Assembly: GCA_942493145.1 (NCBI GenBank) | Contig: OW818679.1 | Location: 2,666,001-2,730,000, forward strand | Direction of reading: 5' to 3' | Length of the DNA stretch: 64,000 nucleotides | Source of the DNA: ENR-C20 sp942493145 | GTDB lineage: Bacteria; Bacillota; Clostridia; Acetivibrionales; DTU013 | In this document: positions 31,949 to 40,539 of the stretch, one piece after another | Layout of the letters: every line of letters starts with the position of its first letter | Position numbering within the stretch: position 1 is the first letter of the stretch | Notes under the pieces: model-generated | What the model was told of the DNA's origin: nothing | What the model saw: the letters and a program-made list of their open reading frames with translations, nothing else | Database searches by the model: none | Made by a program: the position numbers and the translations under genes

Positions 31949-32761
31949 ATGGATGTACATAATTCAGAAGTGCAGCAAAGGATCATGGATGCGGCAAAAA
32001 AGATTTTTTTGGAAAAAGGGTATTCGGGAACCAGGATGTCAGATATAGCCAAAGAAGTTAATATCGCTCCTGCTACCATTTACAACTATTATACAGGAAA
32101 AAAAGCTCTCTTTGCTGCGCTGGATATACCGGAAGCAAAGGGTCTGCACCCGCAGTTTGTTAAGAACAGAAATGCAATTATCCAGGAAGCACTGATCCTT
32201 TTCGGAGAAAAAGGATTCGATGGTACTTCGATGGAATTGATAGCTCAAAAATCCGGGTATTCCAAAGGTAATCTTTATCAATATTTTGAAAGCAAAGAGG
32301 ACCTGTTCTCTGCTGTCATGAAAGAAACCTCCTTTCACTTTGACATGAGAAACATTGAAAAAAAGTTTGCCGGAGCAGATCTCGAAACTTTGATTTATAA
32401 AATGGGGTTGGCCTATATCAAAATGTTCAACTCACCGGAACGAATCGCTTTCGTTCGTACTATTATCAGAGATTCAAACAAGAACCCCGAGGTTGGCAAT
32501 ATATATCACAAAGAAGGGATTGGCTATGTGGCAAATTTCATTGCTGATTTCCTTGCCAGGAAAAAAAGCGACTTAAACCCCCTTAATTTACAGCTTGCAG
32601 CCAAAACATACGTAGGTTCTCTTTTTTCTTTTGTTATACAGTATAAAGTAGTTGTAGGTGTTGACCGGAATTTTAGTGATGAAGAAATAGTGAATACGTC
32701 CACAAAGATTTTTCTAAATGGAATATTAAAACGTGAACAGTCGGGTGAAAATAATAAATAA
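31949..32761 (+). CDS. TetR/AcrR-family regulator with two tandem HTH domains
   Basis: The 270-residue protein has two complete TetR N-terminal domains in a row: residues ~8-60 (RIMDAAKKIFLEKGYSGTRM, SDIAKEVNIAPATIYNYYTG, KKALFAALD) and ~75-130 (IIQEALILFGEKGFDGTSME, LIAQKSGYSKGNLYQYFESK, EDLFSAVMKE). Both keep the recognition-helix pattern (ATIYNYY, GNLYQYF). A single C-terminal ligand domain follows. Ordinary TetR proteins have one HTH and ~190-220 residues. It is divergent from the TRAP-amidohydrolase operon, whose promoter carries repeated motifs, so local repression relieved by the imported acid is the likely role. AAGGAG precedes the ATG. Confidence 0.88.
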   Translation: MDVHNSEVQQRIMDAAKKIFLEKGYSGTRMSDIAKEVNIAPATIYNYYTGKKALFAALDIPEAKGLHPQFVKNRNAIIQEALILFGEKGFDGTSMELIAQKSGYSKGNLYQYFESKEDLFSAVMKETSFHFDMRNIEKKFAGADLETLIYKMGLAYIKMFNSPERIAFVRTIIRDSNKNPEVGNIYHKEGIGYVANFIADFLARKKSDLNPLNLQLAAKTYVGSLFSFVIQYKVVVGVDRNFSDEEIVNTSTKIFLNGILKREQSGENNK

Positions 32762-32840
32762 CCGCAAATGATAATCGAAAACATTATCTATCACGGTTAT
32801 TTATAAAGAACAATATATCAGCCTAATGATGCTTATTAAA

Positions 32841-33311
32841 CTATTTTATAACCCTTTTGCCGGTTACCTCATCGACGGTCAGCTTAAATACCATTACGGC
32901 GTTTACTGCTTTTTCGTCGAATTCGAACTCCTTGTCATCGGAAAGATGTTGCATCAAAATTCCAAGCCCTCTTCTTTTATCTGCTTCCGTCAAAATTTCT
33001 ATCGTACCTTTTCCAATTACGCTTTCATAATCCATGGAAAACTTGCAGACCTTATCATCAGTATTCATCTTTATTGGACGGTCCACTTCAAAACCCGCCT
33101 TGTTATTACTTTTAATCAGGTCGAACCTTTTGCCTGCAAAGGCGCAATGAAAATAAAGGATGATCTTACCATCTTCAATATCTATCCCAAAATTCATTGG
33201 CACTATGTATGGAGAATCTCCATCATTGAGTGCAAGCCTACAAACCATGCAACTTTTTATAATTTCAGCGATATTTTCTATACCCTTAACTTCGCGGTCT
33301 TTTTGTCTCAT
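32841..33311 (-). CDS. Pyridoxamine 5'-phosphate oxidase-like flavin-binding protein
   Basis: From the ATG at 33311 the product has ~156 residues with the split-barrel pattern of the PNPOx-like family: IIKSCMVCRLALNDGDSPYIVPMNFGIDIEDGKIILYFHCAFAGKRFDLIKSN, where the PYIVPMNFG and FHCA..GKR stretches line the flavin phosphate site. Such proteins bind FMN or F420-like cofactors or haem; many are annotated as 5-nitroimidazole (Nim) related. The exact role is unknown. The frame extends to a TTG at 33338 without a good ribosome binding site. It converges with the TetR gene and lies just after guaA. Confidence 0.75.
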   Translation of the reverse strand: MRQKDREVKGIENIAEIIKSCMVCRLALNDGDSPYIVPMNFGIDIEDGKIILYFHCAFAGKRFDLIKSNNKAGFEVDRPIKMNTDDKVCKFSMDYESVIGKGTIEILTEADKRRGLGILMQHLSDDKEFEFDEKAVNAVMVFKLTVDEVTGKRVIK

Positions 33312-33350
33312 GTTATTCAACCTAAACCCTTCATACAAAATGATACCAGC

Positions 33351-33400
33351 AATCAGATTAGTACCTGCAATCAGATTAGTACCTGCAATTAGATTGATAC
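33351..33400. repeat. 18-bp tandem repeat, about 2.7 copies
   Basis: AATCAGATTAGTACCTGC at 33351 and 33369, then AATTAGATTGATAC. It lies between the PNPOx-like gene and the end of guaA. Confidence 0.8.
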
Positions 33401-33420
33401 ATACATTTCAAGCTTCTGGC

Positions 33421-34956
33421 CTATTCCCACTCAATCGTGCTTGGTGGCTTGCTCGTGATGTCGTACACGATCCTGTTGACGTGCTTAACCTCGTTTACTA
33501 TCCTGTTTGATATCTTCTCAAGGAGGTCATACGGAATCCTTGCCCAATCCGCTGTCATGAAATCTGTCGTGGTGACAGCTCTCAACGCGAGGGTGTAGTC
33601 ATATGTCCTCTCGTCACCCATAACACCAACACTCCTCATGCCTGTCAGCACGGTAAAATACTGGTTGATGCTGCGCTTCATGCCGGCCTCTGCAATCTCG
33701 CTCCTGAATATGTGGTCAGAATCCCTGACGATCTCCAACTTCTCCTCGGTGATATCGCCAATGATCCTGATTGCGAGTCCCGGTCCGGGGAAAGGCTGTC
33801 TCCAGACGATTTCCTCGGGTATGTCAAGCTCCTCGCCTGCTTTTCTTACCTCGTCCTTAAACAGGTTACGCAAAGGCTCGATGATTTCCTTAAAATCCAC
33901 ATAATCCGGAAGTCCGCCGACATTGTGATGACTTTTGATCACTGCTGCGGTACCGGTTCCGCTTTCTATAACATCCGGATAAATCGTCCCCTGAACCAGA
34001 AAATCGACCGTTCCGATCTTTTTTGCTTCTTCTTCAAATACCCTGATGAACTCCTCACCGATGATCTTGCGTTTTGTCTCAGGATCAGACACTCCTGAAA
34101 GCTTTTGCAGGAAACGTTCTCCGGCATTTACCCTTATCAGGTTGATGTCGAACTGTTTTCTGAAGACCTGCTCAACCTGGTCGCCTTCGAATTTCCGCAA
34201 TAATCCGTGATCGACAAAAATGCATGTCAGCTGCTTTCCGACAGCCTTATGCATCATAATCGCGGCAACTGAAGAATCCACCCCTCCCGAAAGTGCGCAA
34301 AGGACAGATTTGTCGCCTACCTTTTCCTTTATCTCTTTTATCTTATCCTCCACGAATGACGACATCACCCAATCGCCGGTACAGCCACATATTTCGTACA
34401 GGAAGTTATCCAGCATCTTTTTCCCTTTTGGCGTATGGACTACTTCAGGGTGGAACTGCACGCCATAAAATTTACTCGCCGGATGCTCAATGGCGACATT
34501 CGGACAGTTGTTCGAAGTTGCTATGTTTCTAAAGCCATCTGGCAGCTTGCTTACATGATATGTGTGACTCATCCAGACAGTCGTACCCTTGTCCACATCC
34601 CCGAACAGTTTGCCGGATATGTCCAGATCCACATCCACCTTGCCATATTCCCTCTGTGCAGCCTTTTCTACCCCTCCGCCGAGCAGGACGCTCATCAGCT
34701 GCATGCCGTAGCAGATGCCGAGTATGGGTACTCCAAGATCGAAGATTCCCTTGTCACAGGTCGGTGCATTCTCATCCAGTACGGATGCCGGTCCACCGGT
34801 GAATATGATTCCCTTCGGGTTCTTTGCTTTTATTTTGTCAACAGGAGTGTTGCAGGGGATTACCTCACAGTATACGTTCGATTCCCTGACACGCCTCGCT
34901 ATCAATTGATTGTACTGGGCTCCGAAATCCAGAACCAGAATTAGTTCATTGCTCAT
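33421..34956 (-). CDS. guaA: GMP synthase (glutamine-hydrolysing)
   Basis: GuaA aminates XMP to GMP. The 511 residues comprise the glutamine amidotransferase domain (VLDFGAQYNQLIARRVRE, nucleophile Cys in GICYGMQL, YGVQFHPEVVHT), the ATP pyrophosphatase domain (ALSGGVDSSVAAIM, the PP-loop) and the dimerisation domain (WRQPFPGPGLAIRIIG, ending YDITSKPPSTIEWE). All catalytic residues are present. It is ~10 kb from the pur cluster and has its own promoter with an unusual palindrome. A second copy of its last 14 codons lies at 27458, in the same orientation. Confidence 0.96.
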   Translation of the reverse strand: MSNELILVLDFGAQYNQLIARRVRESNVYCEVIPCNTPVDKIKAKNPKGIIFTGGPASVLDENAPTCDKGIFDLGVPILGICYGMQLMSVLLGGGVEKAAQREYGKVDVDLDISGKLFGDVDKGTTVWMSHTYHVSKLPDGFRNIATSNNCPNVAIEHPASKFYGVQFHPEVVHTPKGKKMLDNFLYEICGCTGDWVMSSFVEDKIKEIKEKVGDKSVLCALSGGVDSSVAAIMMHKAVGKQLTCIFVDHGLLRKFEGDQVEQVFRKQFDINLIRVNAGERFLQKLSGVSDPETKRKIIGEEFIRVFEEEAKKIGTVDFLVQGTIYPDVIESGTGTAAVIKSHHNVGGLPDYVDFKEIIEPLRNLFKDEVRKAGEELDIPEEIVWRQPFPGPGLAIRIIGDITEEKLEIVRDSDHIFRSEIAEAGMKRSINQYFTVLTGMRSVGVMGDERTYDYTLALRAVTTTDFMTADWARIPYDLLEKISNRIVNEVKHVNRIVYDITSKPPSTIEWE

Positions 34957-35044
34957 ATTTTTCCTCTCTTTTCTTTATCCCGGTTGCTACGAACCGTTGT
35001 CATGATTACCATCAATCTTTATTACGGTTGCTATATGCTACCAT

Positions 35045-35103
35045 GAACCTGTAGGTTCGCTTTTTAATTATATTATTATATAGAACTGTCAGTTCATTGT
35101 AAA
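35045..35103 (-). promoter_or_regulatory. guaA promoter with palindrome in the spacer
   Basis: Minus strand TTTACA (35098-35103), 17-base spacer, TATAAT (35075-35080). The spacer contains GAACTGTCAGTTC (35083-35095), a perfect 6+1+6 inverted repeat. A related palindrome, GAACCTGTAGGTTC (35045-35058), lies in the leader and could also form an RNA hairpin. Repressor binding is a fair inference. Confidence 0.65.
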
Positions 35104-35139
35104 CCCGAATTAGGCTTCATATATTCTTTACTGTATTTT

Positions 35140-35261
35140 TTGCGGTATTCTTTGCGGTTTTATTTTGCGGTATTCTTTGCGGTATTCTTTGCGGTTTTAT
35201 TTTGCGGTATTCTTTGCGGTATTCTTTGCGGTTTTATTTTGCAGTATTCTTTGCGGTATTC
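35140..35261. repeat. 37-bp tandem repeat built of 12-bp subunits
   Basis: TTTTATTTTGCGGTATTC recurs at 35158, 35195 and 35232 (37-base period), each containing two or three copies of TTTGCGGTATTC. The last units run into the 3' end of the OFA transporter gene and encode its terminal NTAKNTAK. Confidence 0.85.
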
Positions 35262-36550
35262 TTAAAGGTGAATGTGATCAGGAGTGCAATTATCAACAAT
35301 ACGCACGCAACAATATATGCGCTGTTATAGTTTTTCGTCGCATCCATGATGCTGGCAGCAGTCATTGGTCCTATAACACCACCAACTCCCCAGGCCGTAA
35401 AGAGAGTACCGTAATTGGATCCGAAATTTTTCATCCCATAGAAGTCTGCAGCAGTTGGGGGGAACACTGCAAATGTAGCGCCGTAACAAAGTCCGGCAAC
35501 CATTATTCCTGCTGCAAGTGTTACGATGGATTGATAGCTGAAGAACAAAAGCATATTTACGGCCTGAAACAGGAAGATAACCCTCATCATGTTTACCCGG
35601 CCAATTTTATCTGATACTGTCCCTCCCAGGAGCCTTCCAAGCGCATTAAAAATTGAAAGTAAAATGACCAGGAGGTATCCGCCTTCCCATTCGACCTGGA
35701 CCCGTGCGATGTTGGCAGCGTGTCCGATGATCATCAGTCCCGCTGAAGAGGAAAAGGCCAGCATTATCCAGAGCTTATAAAATCTAGCCGTCTTAAGCAT
35801 TTCAATACGTGTCATGTCCCTGATTGCAGGCACCGATGCCGGGCTGGTGGCAGCTTTTGTCGTTGCCGCGCTTGTGACCTCTGCTGCTGTTGCCGGACTT
35901 GTGACTACTGCTGCTGTTGCCGGACTTGTGACTACTGCTGCTGTTGTCGGGCTGATGGCATCGGTATGTAGATATCCTGCAGGCGGATTGGTTATGATTC
36001 TTGATAGTGGGAGGACCACTGCCAATGCTATAATTCCGAATATAATAAACGTCATGGAAATTCCAACACTTTTAATCAAAAAATTCGCTGCAGGGGAGAA
36101 AAATACAGGTGCAATACCCACTCCTCCTACAACAATCCCTGTAATCAAGCCTTTTTTGTCCGGAGAAAACCATTTCATAGCTGAAGGTGTTGCTGCTACA
36201 TTGGTTATGCCGATTCCAGCTCCGGTAACTATTCCAAATGTCATGACCATCATCCACGGTTCTGATGCAAACCCCGAAAGTATCAAACCGCCACCCATCA
36301 GGAGCCCCGCAGTTACCACACATATTCTGGGACCTTTGGTATCAAGAATTTTACCGAAAATGAACATGGCTATAACAAAAGCTACCGTTACCGTTGTATA
36401 TGGCAATGATGCCTGTTTGCTTGTCCAGTGAAGCTCCTTGATCAATTCCTTGCTGATGACACTCCATACATAAAGTATTCCAGATATAAAGCTTATGCCC
36501 GATGCCGACCATAAGACCGCCCATCCCTTGTTCTTTGATATTCTGTTCAT
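35234..36550 (-). CDS. MFS transporter, oxalate/formate antiporter (OFA) family
   Basis: From the ATG at 36550 (behind AAGGAGACGG) the 438-residue protein has twelve spans. Family marks are the start KGWAVLWSASGISFISGILYVWSVISKELIKEL, GKILDTKGPRICVVTAGLLMGGG, GAGIGITNVAATPSAMKWFSP.KKGLITG and the second-half AADFYGMKNFGSNYGTLFTAWGVGG. Members exchange carboxylates (oxalate/formate, lactate or pyruvate); the substrate cannot be assigned. The central cytoplasmic loop contains a degenerate repeat (VVTSPATAA twice, then EVTSAATTKAATSPAS), and the C-terminus is made by a 12-base DNA repeat. Confidence 0.85.
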   Translation of the reverse strand: MNRISKNKGWAVLWSASGISFISGILYVWSVISKELIKELHWTSKQASLPYTTVTVAFVIAMFIFGKILDTKGPRICVVTAGLLMGGGLILSGFASEPWMMVMTFGIVTGAGIGITNVAATPSAMKWFSPDKKGLITGIVVGGVGIAPVFFSPAANFLIKSVGISMTFIIFGIIALAVVLPLSRIITNPPAGYLHTDAISPTTAAVVTSPATAAVVTSPATAAEVTSAATTKAATSPASVPAIRDMTRIEMLKTARFYKLWIMLAFSSSAGLMIIGHAANIARVQVEWEGGYLLVILLSIFNALGRLLGGTVSDKIGRVNMMRVIFLFQAVNMLLFFSYQSIVTLAAGIMVAGLCYGATFAVFPPTAADFYGMKNFGSNYGTLFTAWGVGGVIGPMTAASIMDATKNYNSAYIVACVLLIIALLITFTFKNTAKNTAK

Positions 36551-36702
36551 TACCGTCTCCTTACAAAATGTGTTATGTAATAATGATTTCAATTTCTCTT
36601 TCTGCTTTTCCTTTATAATTAACGCTTTAACGTTATTCTTTTTTAATTAAATTATTCTTTTTATTATGTCGAATTTATTGTATCAAATTAATGCATGGTT
36701 GC

Positions 36703-36752
36703 AGTTTTTGAGAACCGTCCCCACCTGTTTTAGTTTTTGAGAACCGTCCCCA
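36703..36752 (-). repeat. Two GGGGACGG repeat copies upstream of OFA gene end
   Basis: Copies at 36703-36723 and 36732-36752, 29 bases apart, between the YhcC-like gene stop (36764) and the OFA gene. AT-rich sequence from 36551 to 36700 probably holds the OFA promoter. Confidence 0.9.
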
Positions 36753-36763
36753 CAGTTAGAAAC

Positions 36764-37795
36764 CTATAAAAGCTCCTTCATCCTGGTTTGCCCATTGAGG
36801 TAATTGAAAAGTCTGCCCTGATACCTGTTTTGATACTTCATCCTATGCTCGACCATCTCCTGTAGCTTCCACCAGCTGGTATCCCAATTACAGAACAGAG
36901 TCCTGTCGGCCGGCGCTCTTCCCGTCAGTCGCTGTATGATTATTGCAGGGTCAAGATGTTCCAGGAAAGTAATAATCCTGTTGATATACTCCTCTTTGTC
37001 CACCGGCGCAATTTCACCTTTTTCATACATATCACCAAGCGGAGTATTCTTAAGGATAAACAAAGAGTGGCATTTGACCTGTTCGACTCCTAAAGCCGAG
37101 ATTATTCTTGCGCCCTCAATAGCATCCCGGATACTGTCCATCGGCAAGTCGACAATGTAGTGTGCACATGTCTCAAGCCCATGCTTTTTTATGCGAAGGA
37201 CGGCATCGATGAATTCCGCCAGGCCATGATTCCGGTTGAGAGCGTCCAGCGAATGATAGTTTACCGTCTGAAGCCCCAACTCAATAACGACATCAACGTC
37301 TTTGGCTCTTTTCAGTTCACTTAGGAATTCAAGATATCTTTCGTTAATGCAATCGGGCCTTGTCGAGATGTAGATGGCGACAATGTTATCGATGCATGCT
37401 TCAAGCATGTATTCCTTGAATCTTTCAAGCGGCAGATATGTATTGGAGTAGTTTTGGAAATAGGCTATGAATTTTTTTGCTTTATAGTTGTCGCCAATGT
37501 ATGTGGAATTCTGCTTCAACTGATCGGTTACGGTCAGGGTATCGGACAGCATTTCAAAGCCCGCGCCTTCTTCACCGCAGAAAATGCAGGGACTGCAACC
37601 GCTGTCGTTACAGCTGCTATCGATGCTGCCATTAATCTTTCCGATGAGTCCAGACCGGGATTGCCTGCCTGGGCATGAGACTGGGATTGCGACAGGCAGT
37701 TTGTACACCTTTGATCCATATTTTATTTTCAGGTAATCAGAAAATTTCTGATAAATATCCTGTTTCGCAATATCAAATTCATTTATGCCTGTCAT
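36764..37795 (-). CDS. YhcC-type (TIGR01212) radical SAM protein
   Basis: This 343-residue protein (start at 37795, one base after the larC stop region, with GGTGGGA upstream) resembles the YhcC radical SAM group: NDYLKIKYGSKVYKLP-like opening, VSCPGR, CIFCGEEGAG, AYFQNYSNTYLPLERFKEYMLEA, AIYISTRPDCI, ELGLQTVNYHSLDALNRNH, CAHYIVDLPMDS and KCHSLFILKNTPLG. The iron-sulfur cysteines are separated by an unusual Ser/Asn/Cys insert (GKINGSIDSSCNDSGCSPC) in place of the compact family motif, so cluster binding deserves checking. The function of the family is unknown. It follows larC closely on the same strand. Confidence 0.8.
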   Translation of the reverse strand: MTGINEFDIAKQDIYQKFSDYLKIKYGSKVYKLPVAIPVSCPGRQSRSGLIGKINGSIDSSCNDSGCSPCIFCGEEGAGFEMLSDTLTVTDQLKQNSTYIGDNYKAKKFIAYFQNYSNTYLPLERFKEYMLEACIDNIVAIYISTRPDCINERYLEFLSELKRAKDVDVVIELGLQTVNYHSLDALNRNHGLAEFIDAVLRIKKHGLETCAHYIVDLPMDSIRDAIEGARIISALGVEQVKCHSLFILKNTPLGDMYEKGEIAPVDKEEYINRIITFLEHLDPAIIIQRLTGRAPADRTLFCNWDTSWWKLQEMVEHRMKYQNRYQGRLFNYLNGQTRMKELL

Positions 37796-37796
37796 A

Positions 37797-39137
37797 TCAC
37801 TTATTCCCACCATAGCTTTCAGTAGCCCTTCTGAATACTTCATTCAGCGGGATCCCTGATCTTTCTGCAATCTTTCTACAGTCCTCATATTCGGGAGAGT
37901 ATTTTCTTATCCGCCCAAAAGAGGCTTCTTTTATTCTTACCTCTCCATACCCGGTATCAACCATCACTGTGTTTCTTTCCATACAATACCTTTCGGAGAT
38001 ACTTCTTCGGACGCCAAAGGTTGATGTCTCCTCAAGAATAATTTCCAGCAACATATTTTCTTTGTCCAAACCCGCTAAAACAGTCAGCATGTATGCCGGG
38101 CGGCCTTTTTTCATATAGATCGGGGTGAAAAATGCGTCCAATGCGCCTGCATCCATGAGCTTCGCAGCTGTATAACCCAAAATTTCCGGTGACATATCGT
38201 CTATGTTCGTCTCCAGGATGACGACCTTATCAGGAGCATCAGCCATATGAGCACATTGTCCGCTTTCTGATGTCTGGCCTTCTGCTGTCTGGCCTTGCAC
38301 CGTCTGGTCATATGCTTCTCCGATTATGACTCTCAGCGCATTGAGCCTGCCGGTGCCTGTATCCCTTTTGCCCATGCCATACCCAATATTGTTTATCTTC
38401 ATGGGCGGCATCGCACCAAAAGTTGATGCCATGCATTTTATCAAGCCCATCCCGGTTGGTGTAACAAGCTCAGTCTCAATGTCCTCACTGACAAGAGGTA
38501 TCCCGCTGCCGGAAAGCATCTCAACAACTGCAGGTACCGGAACCGGAATAATGCCGTGCCTGCATTCAATGAAACCTTTACCATCGTGTAATGGCGAAGA
38601 GTATATCATGTCAACACCAATAAGATCAAGGCATACTGCAGTTCCTATAATATCTACAATTGAATCTATCGCACCGATTTCATGAAAATGCACCTCATGT
38701 ATATCCTTCCCATGAACTTTAGCCTCCGCAGCTGCAATCTCACGGAAGACCTTCAACCCGAAATCCTTGGTTTTTTGGCTTAAGCTGCTGGCATTTATGA
38801 TCTCCGCGATATCCTTCAGATTCCTTTCATGAGAATGCACTTGAGAATGTCCACGAGAATGGCCGTGAGAATGCTCATGAGATGTATCGTGAGAATGCTC
38901 GTGAACATGCTCGTGAACATGCTCGTGAACATGTTCATCGTCATGAAGCAATACCTGTACATCAGTGCCTTCAATTCCATTGTTGATTTTCTTTCCAACC
39001 TTGATTTCATACCCATGGAGGTTCAATTTATCCAATTGGGCTCTGAAACGGCCTTCATCAGCACCTGCATCGAGTAATGCAGCGATGGTCATATCTCCGC
39101 TGATTCCTGAAAAACAATCAAAATATGCTATCTTCAT
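37797..39137 (-). CDS. larC: Pyridinium-3,5-bisthiocarboxylate nickel insertion protein
   Basis: LarC inserts nickel into the pincer nucleotide in a CTP-dependent reaction, completing the cofactor of lactate racemase-type enzymes. The 446-residue product starts MKIAYFDCFSGISGDM and contains VHFHEIGAIDSIVDIIGTA, TPTGMGLIK, ETNIDDMSPEILGYTAAKLMDAGALD and GRIRKYSPEYEDCR, the DUF111 pattern. It is one uninterrupted frame, unlike the two-frame larC of Lactiplantibacillus that needs a frameshift. Residues ~73-105 are a His-rich stretch (repeated HVHEHVHEH and HSHGHSRGHS) likely to store nickel. GGAGG precedes the start at 39137. larB lies upstream, separated by the RAYT element. Confidence 0.92.
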   Translation of the reverse strand: MKIAYFDCFSGISGDMTIAALLDAGADEGRFRAQLDKLNLHGYEIKVGKKINNGIEGTDVQVLLHDDEHVHEHVHEHVHEHSHDTSHEHSHGHSRGHSQVHSHERNLKDIAEIINASSLSQKTKDFGLKVFREIAAAEAKVHGKDIHEVHFHEIGAIDSIVDIIGTAVCLDLIGVDMIYSSPLHDGKGFIECRHGIIPVPVPAVVEMLSGSGIPLVSEDIETELVTPTGMGLIKCMASTFGAMPPMKINNIGYGMGKRDTGTGRLNALRVIIGEAYDQTVQGQTAEGQTSESGQCAHMADAPDKVVILETNIDDMSPEILGYTAAKLMDAGALDAFFTPIYMKKGRPAYMLTVLAGLDKENMLLEIILEETSTFGVRRSISERYCMERNTVMVDTGYGEVRIKEASFGRIRKYSPEYEDCRKIAERSGIPLNEVFRRATESYGGNK

Positions 39138-39264
39138 TAATAATGCCTCCATCAAATAATTGGTGAAACGTATAATAGGTGAACCGTCAGGGGGAGTCGG
39201 GGGAAGATGTTAGTAAGTTAGGGGAGTTAGGAAGTTAGGGGGAGGAGTTAGGGGGACTAAGTTA

Positions 39265-40494
39265 GGGGGACGGTTCTCAAAAAGTGAAAAACTGAAACAC
39301 CCAGCTATCAGTTCATTTGACAACATAATTCATCAAATATCTTCATATATTCCTCATTTCCAATTACCAACTCATATCCCTTGCTGCACAAACTTGAACA
39401 TCCCGATACAGTCATATTATAGATATTTTCACATATTTCACGATAACCCATACCGCATAGTGTTCTCATAAAATACACACATAAAGCTCTGTATTCCTTA
39501 ACCCTTTCTTTCGATTTCAACCCAATGCTTCCATTCCTGTTTATCATAAGCCTGCCAGATATATATGTCATTATTTTACCTGGCGAATGATTTCTAAGTA
39601 TAATCTTTCTTCCGCTTCGATATTCACATTCCGCACTTCTCTCCGAACCTATATTGCTCGCTCCTCCGGTATCACTTTCAGTAGTTCCTCCTGCAGCTAC
39701 TTCGACAGCTCCTTCAGTTGTGCTAAACGCTTCACTATTTGCAACTCTTCCCGTAAATCCTGTAAATACATTTGTACAATCCGCTGACGCATGTGGATCT
39801 TTTCTATCCCTTTGAACTTTTACATATTCCAGATACCTTTTACCAAACCGATTTCTATTTGTTTCATGGAATAACCCCAAAATAAAGCTCATATCTATTA
39901 GATTTCTATGATCCCTGGCAATCCCTGCGTAAATTCCGTATGATGAGTATGGATATTTTTCTTCCTTTCCATCATACTCTTTGATATCCTTCGCATTGTT
40001 ATGAATGTATGCTGATACAGCAAGGTTGTACCCATCACTATCAACAATTCTGCTTACAAATCTATCCTGAAACAGCGGCCCACGCCTTTCATATTTTTTA
40101 TTATAGTATCTCACATATGCAACATCTACGCTCTGCATGAAATTTGATAAATCAAATCCGCGCGGATCAATGTGTAAATGAAGATGGTTGCTCATCAGAC
40201 AGAAGGCATATATCGAACAATGATATTTATTTTTGTATCTTTTTATTAAGCTAAGATAATAATCCTTGTCCGATTCATTTCTGAATAGCAATACCTCACT
40301 TATGCTTCTGCACATTACGTGATAAATGCTCTGACTATTTTTTCTACGGGCCCTTCTCGGCATTTCAGCACCCCCCAATATACGGCTTATATTTACATAT
40401 TATACCATATTTGTTCTTTTTTTGTGAATATGCTTAATGCTATATCATACAATTTATTGTAATAATTTCTCAAGTTTTTGAGAACCGTCCCCCT
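39265..40494 (-). mobile_element. RAYT gene bracketed by inverted GGGGACGG repeats
   Basis: The left copy (39265-39285) reads GGGGGACGGTTCTCAAAAAG on the plus strand and the right copy (40473-40494) is its inverse, so a 1.23-kb unit has inverted ends around one transposase gene. It lies between larC and larB. G-rich repeats (GTTAGGGGGA type) stretch left from the left end to 39190. No target duplication is evident. These ends are the same sequence dispersed through the window. Confidence 0.72.
39308..40363 (-). CDS. REP-associated tyrosine transposase (RAYT, Y1/IS200-like)
   Basis: The 351-residue protein starts MPRRARRKNSQSIYHVMCRS and carries the Y1 transposase fold: FCLMSNHLHLHI (the HUH metal motif, about residue 69) and VRYYNKKYERRGPLFQDRF, which contains the family's conserved Tyr/Arg/Gly/Phe-Gln block. 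The C-terminal ~130 residues include an insert rich in Gly/Ser/Thr and a helical domain (SKERVKEYRALCVYFMRTL, YREICENIYNMTVSGCSSL) resembling a DnaA-like or HTH segment of longer RAYTs. RAYTs act on short dispersed repeats and are usually single-copy and domesticated. Its natural substrate would be the GGGGACGG repeat that flanks it. An upstream ATG at 40378 is possible. Confidence 0.88.
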   Translation of the reverse strand: MPRRARRKNSQSIYHVMCRSISEVLLFRNESDKDYYLSLIKRYKNKYHCSIYAFCLMSNHLHLHIDPRGFDLSNFMQSVDVAYVRYYNKKYERRGPLFQDRFVSRIVDSDGYNLAVSAYIHNNAKDIKEYDGKEEKYPYSSYGIYAGIARDHRNLIDMSFILGLFHETNRNRFGKRYLEYVKVQRDRKDPHASADCTNVFTGFTGRVANSEAFSTTEGAVEVAAGGTTESDTGGASNIGSERSAECEYRSGRKIILRNHSPGKIMTYISGRLMINRNGSIGLKSKERVKEYRALCVYFMRTLCGMGYREICENIYNMTVSGCSSLCSKGYELVIGNEEYMKIFDELCCQMN

Positions 40495-40539
40495 TAGTTT
40501 CCCTCTTAGTTCCCCCTTAGAGCACCTTAGATCCTGGTT

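Noticed and set aside
35165..35614. Plus-strand frame over the 37-bp repeat
   Set aside because: Repeat-derived N-terminus and overlap with the OFA transporter gene on the other strand.
37797..39137. Frameshifted larC1/larC2
   Set aside because: Unlike in Lactiplantibacillus, the frame is continuous through both halves.
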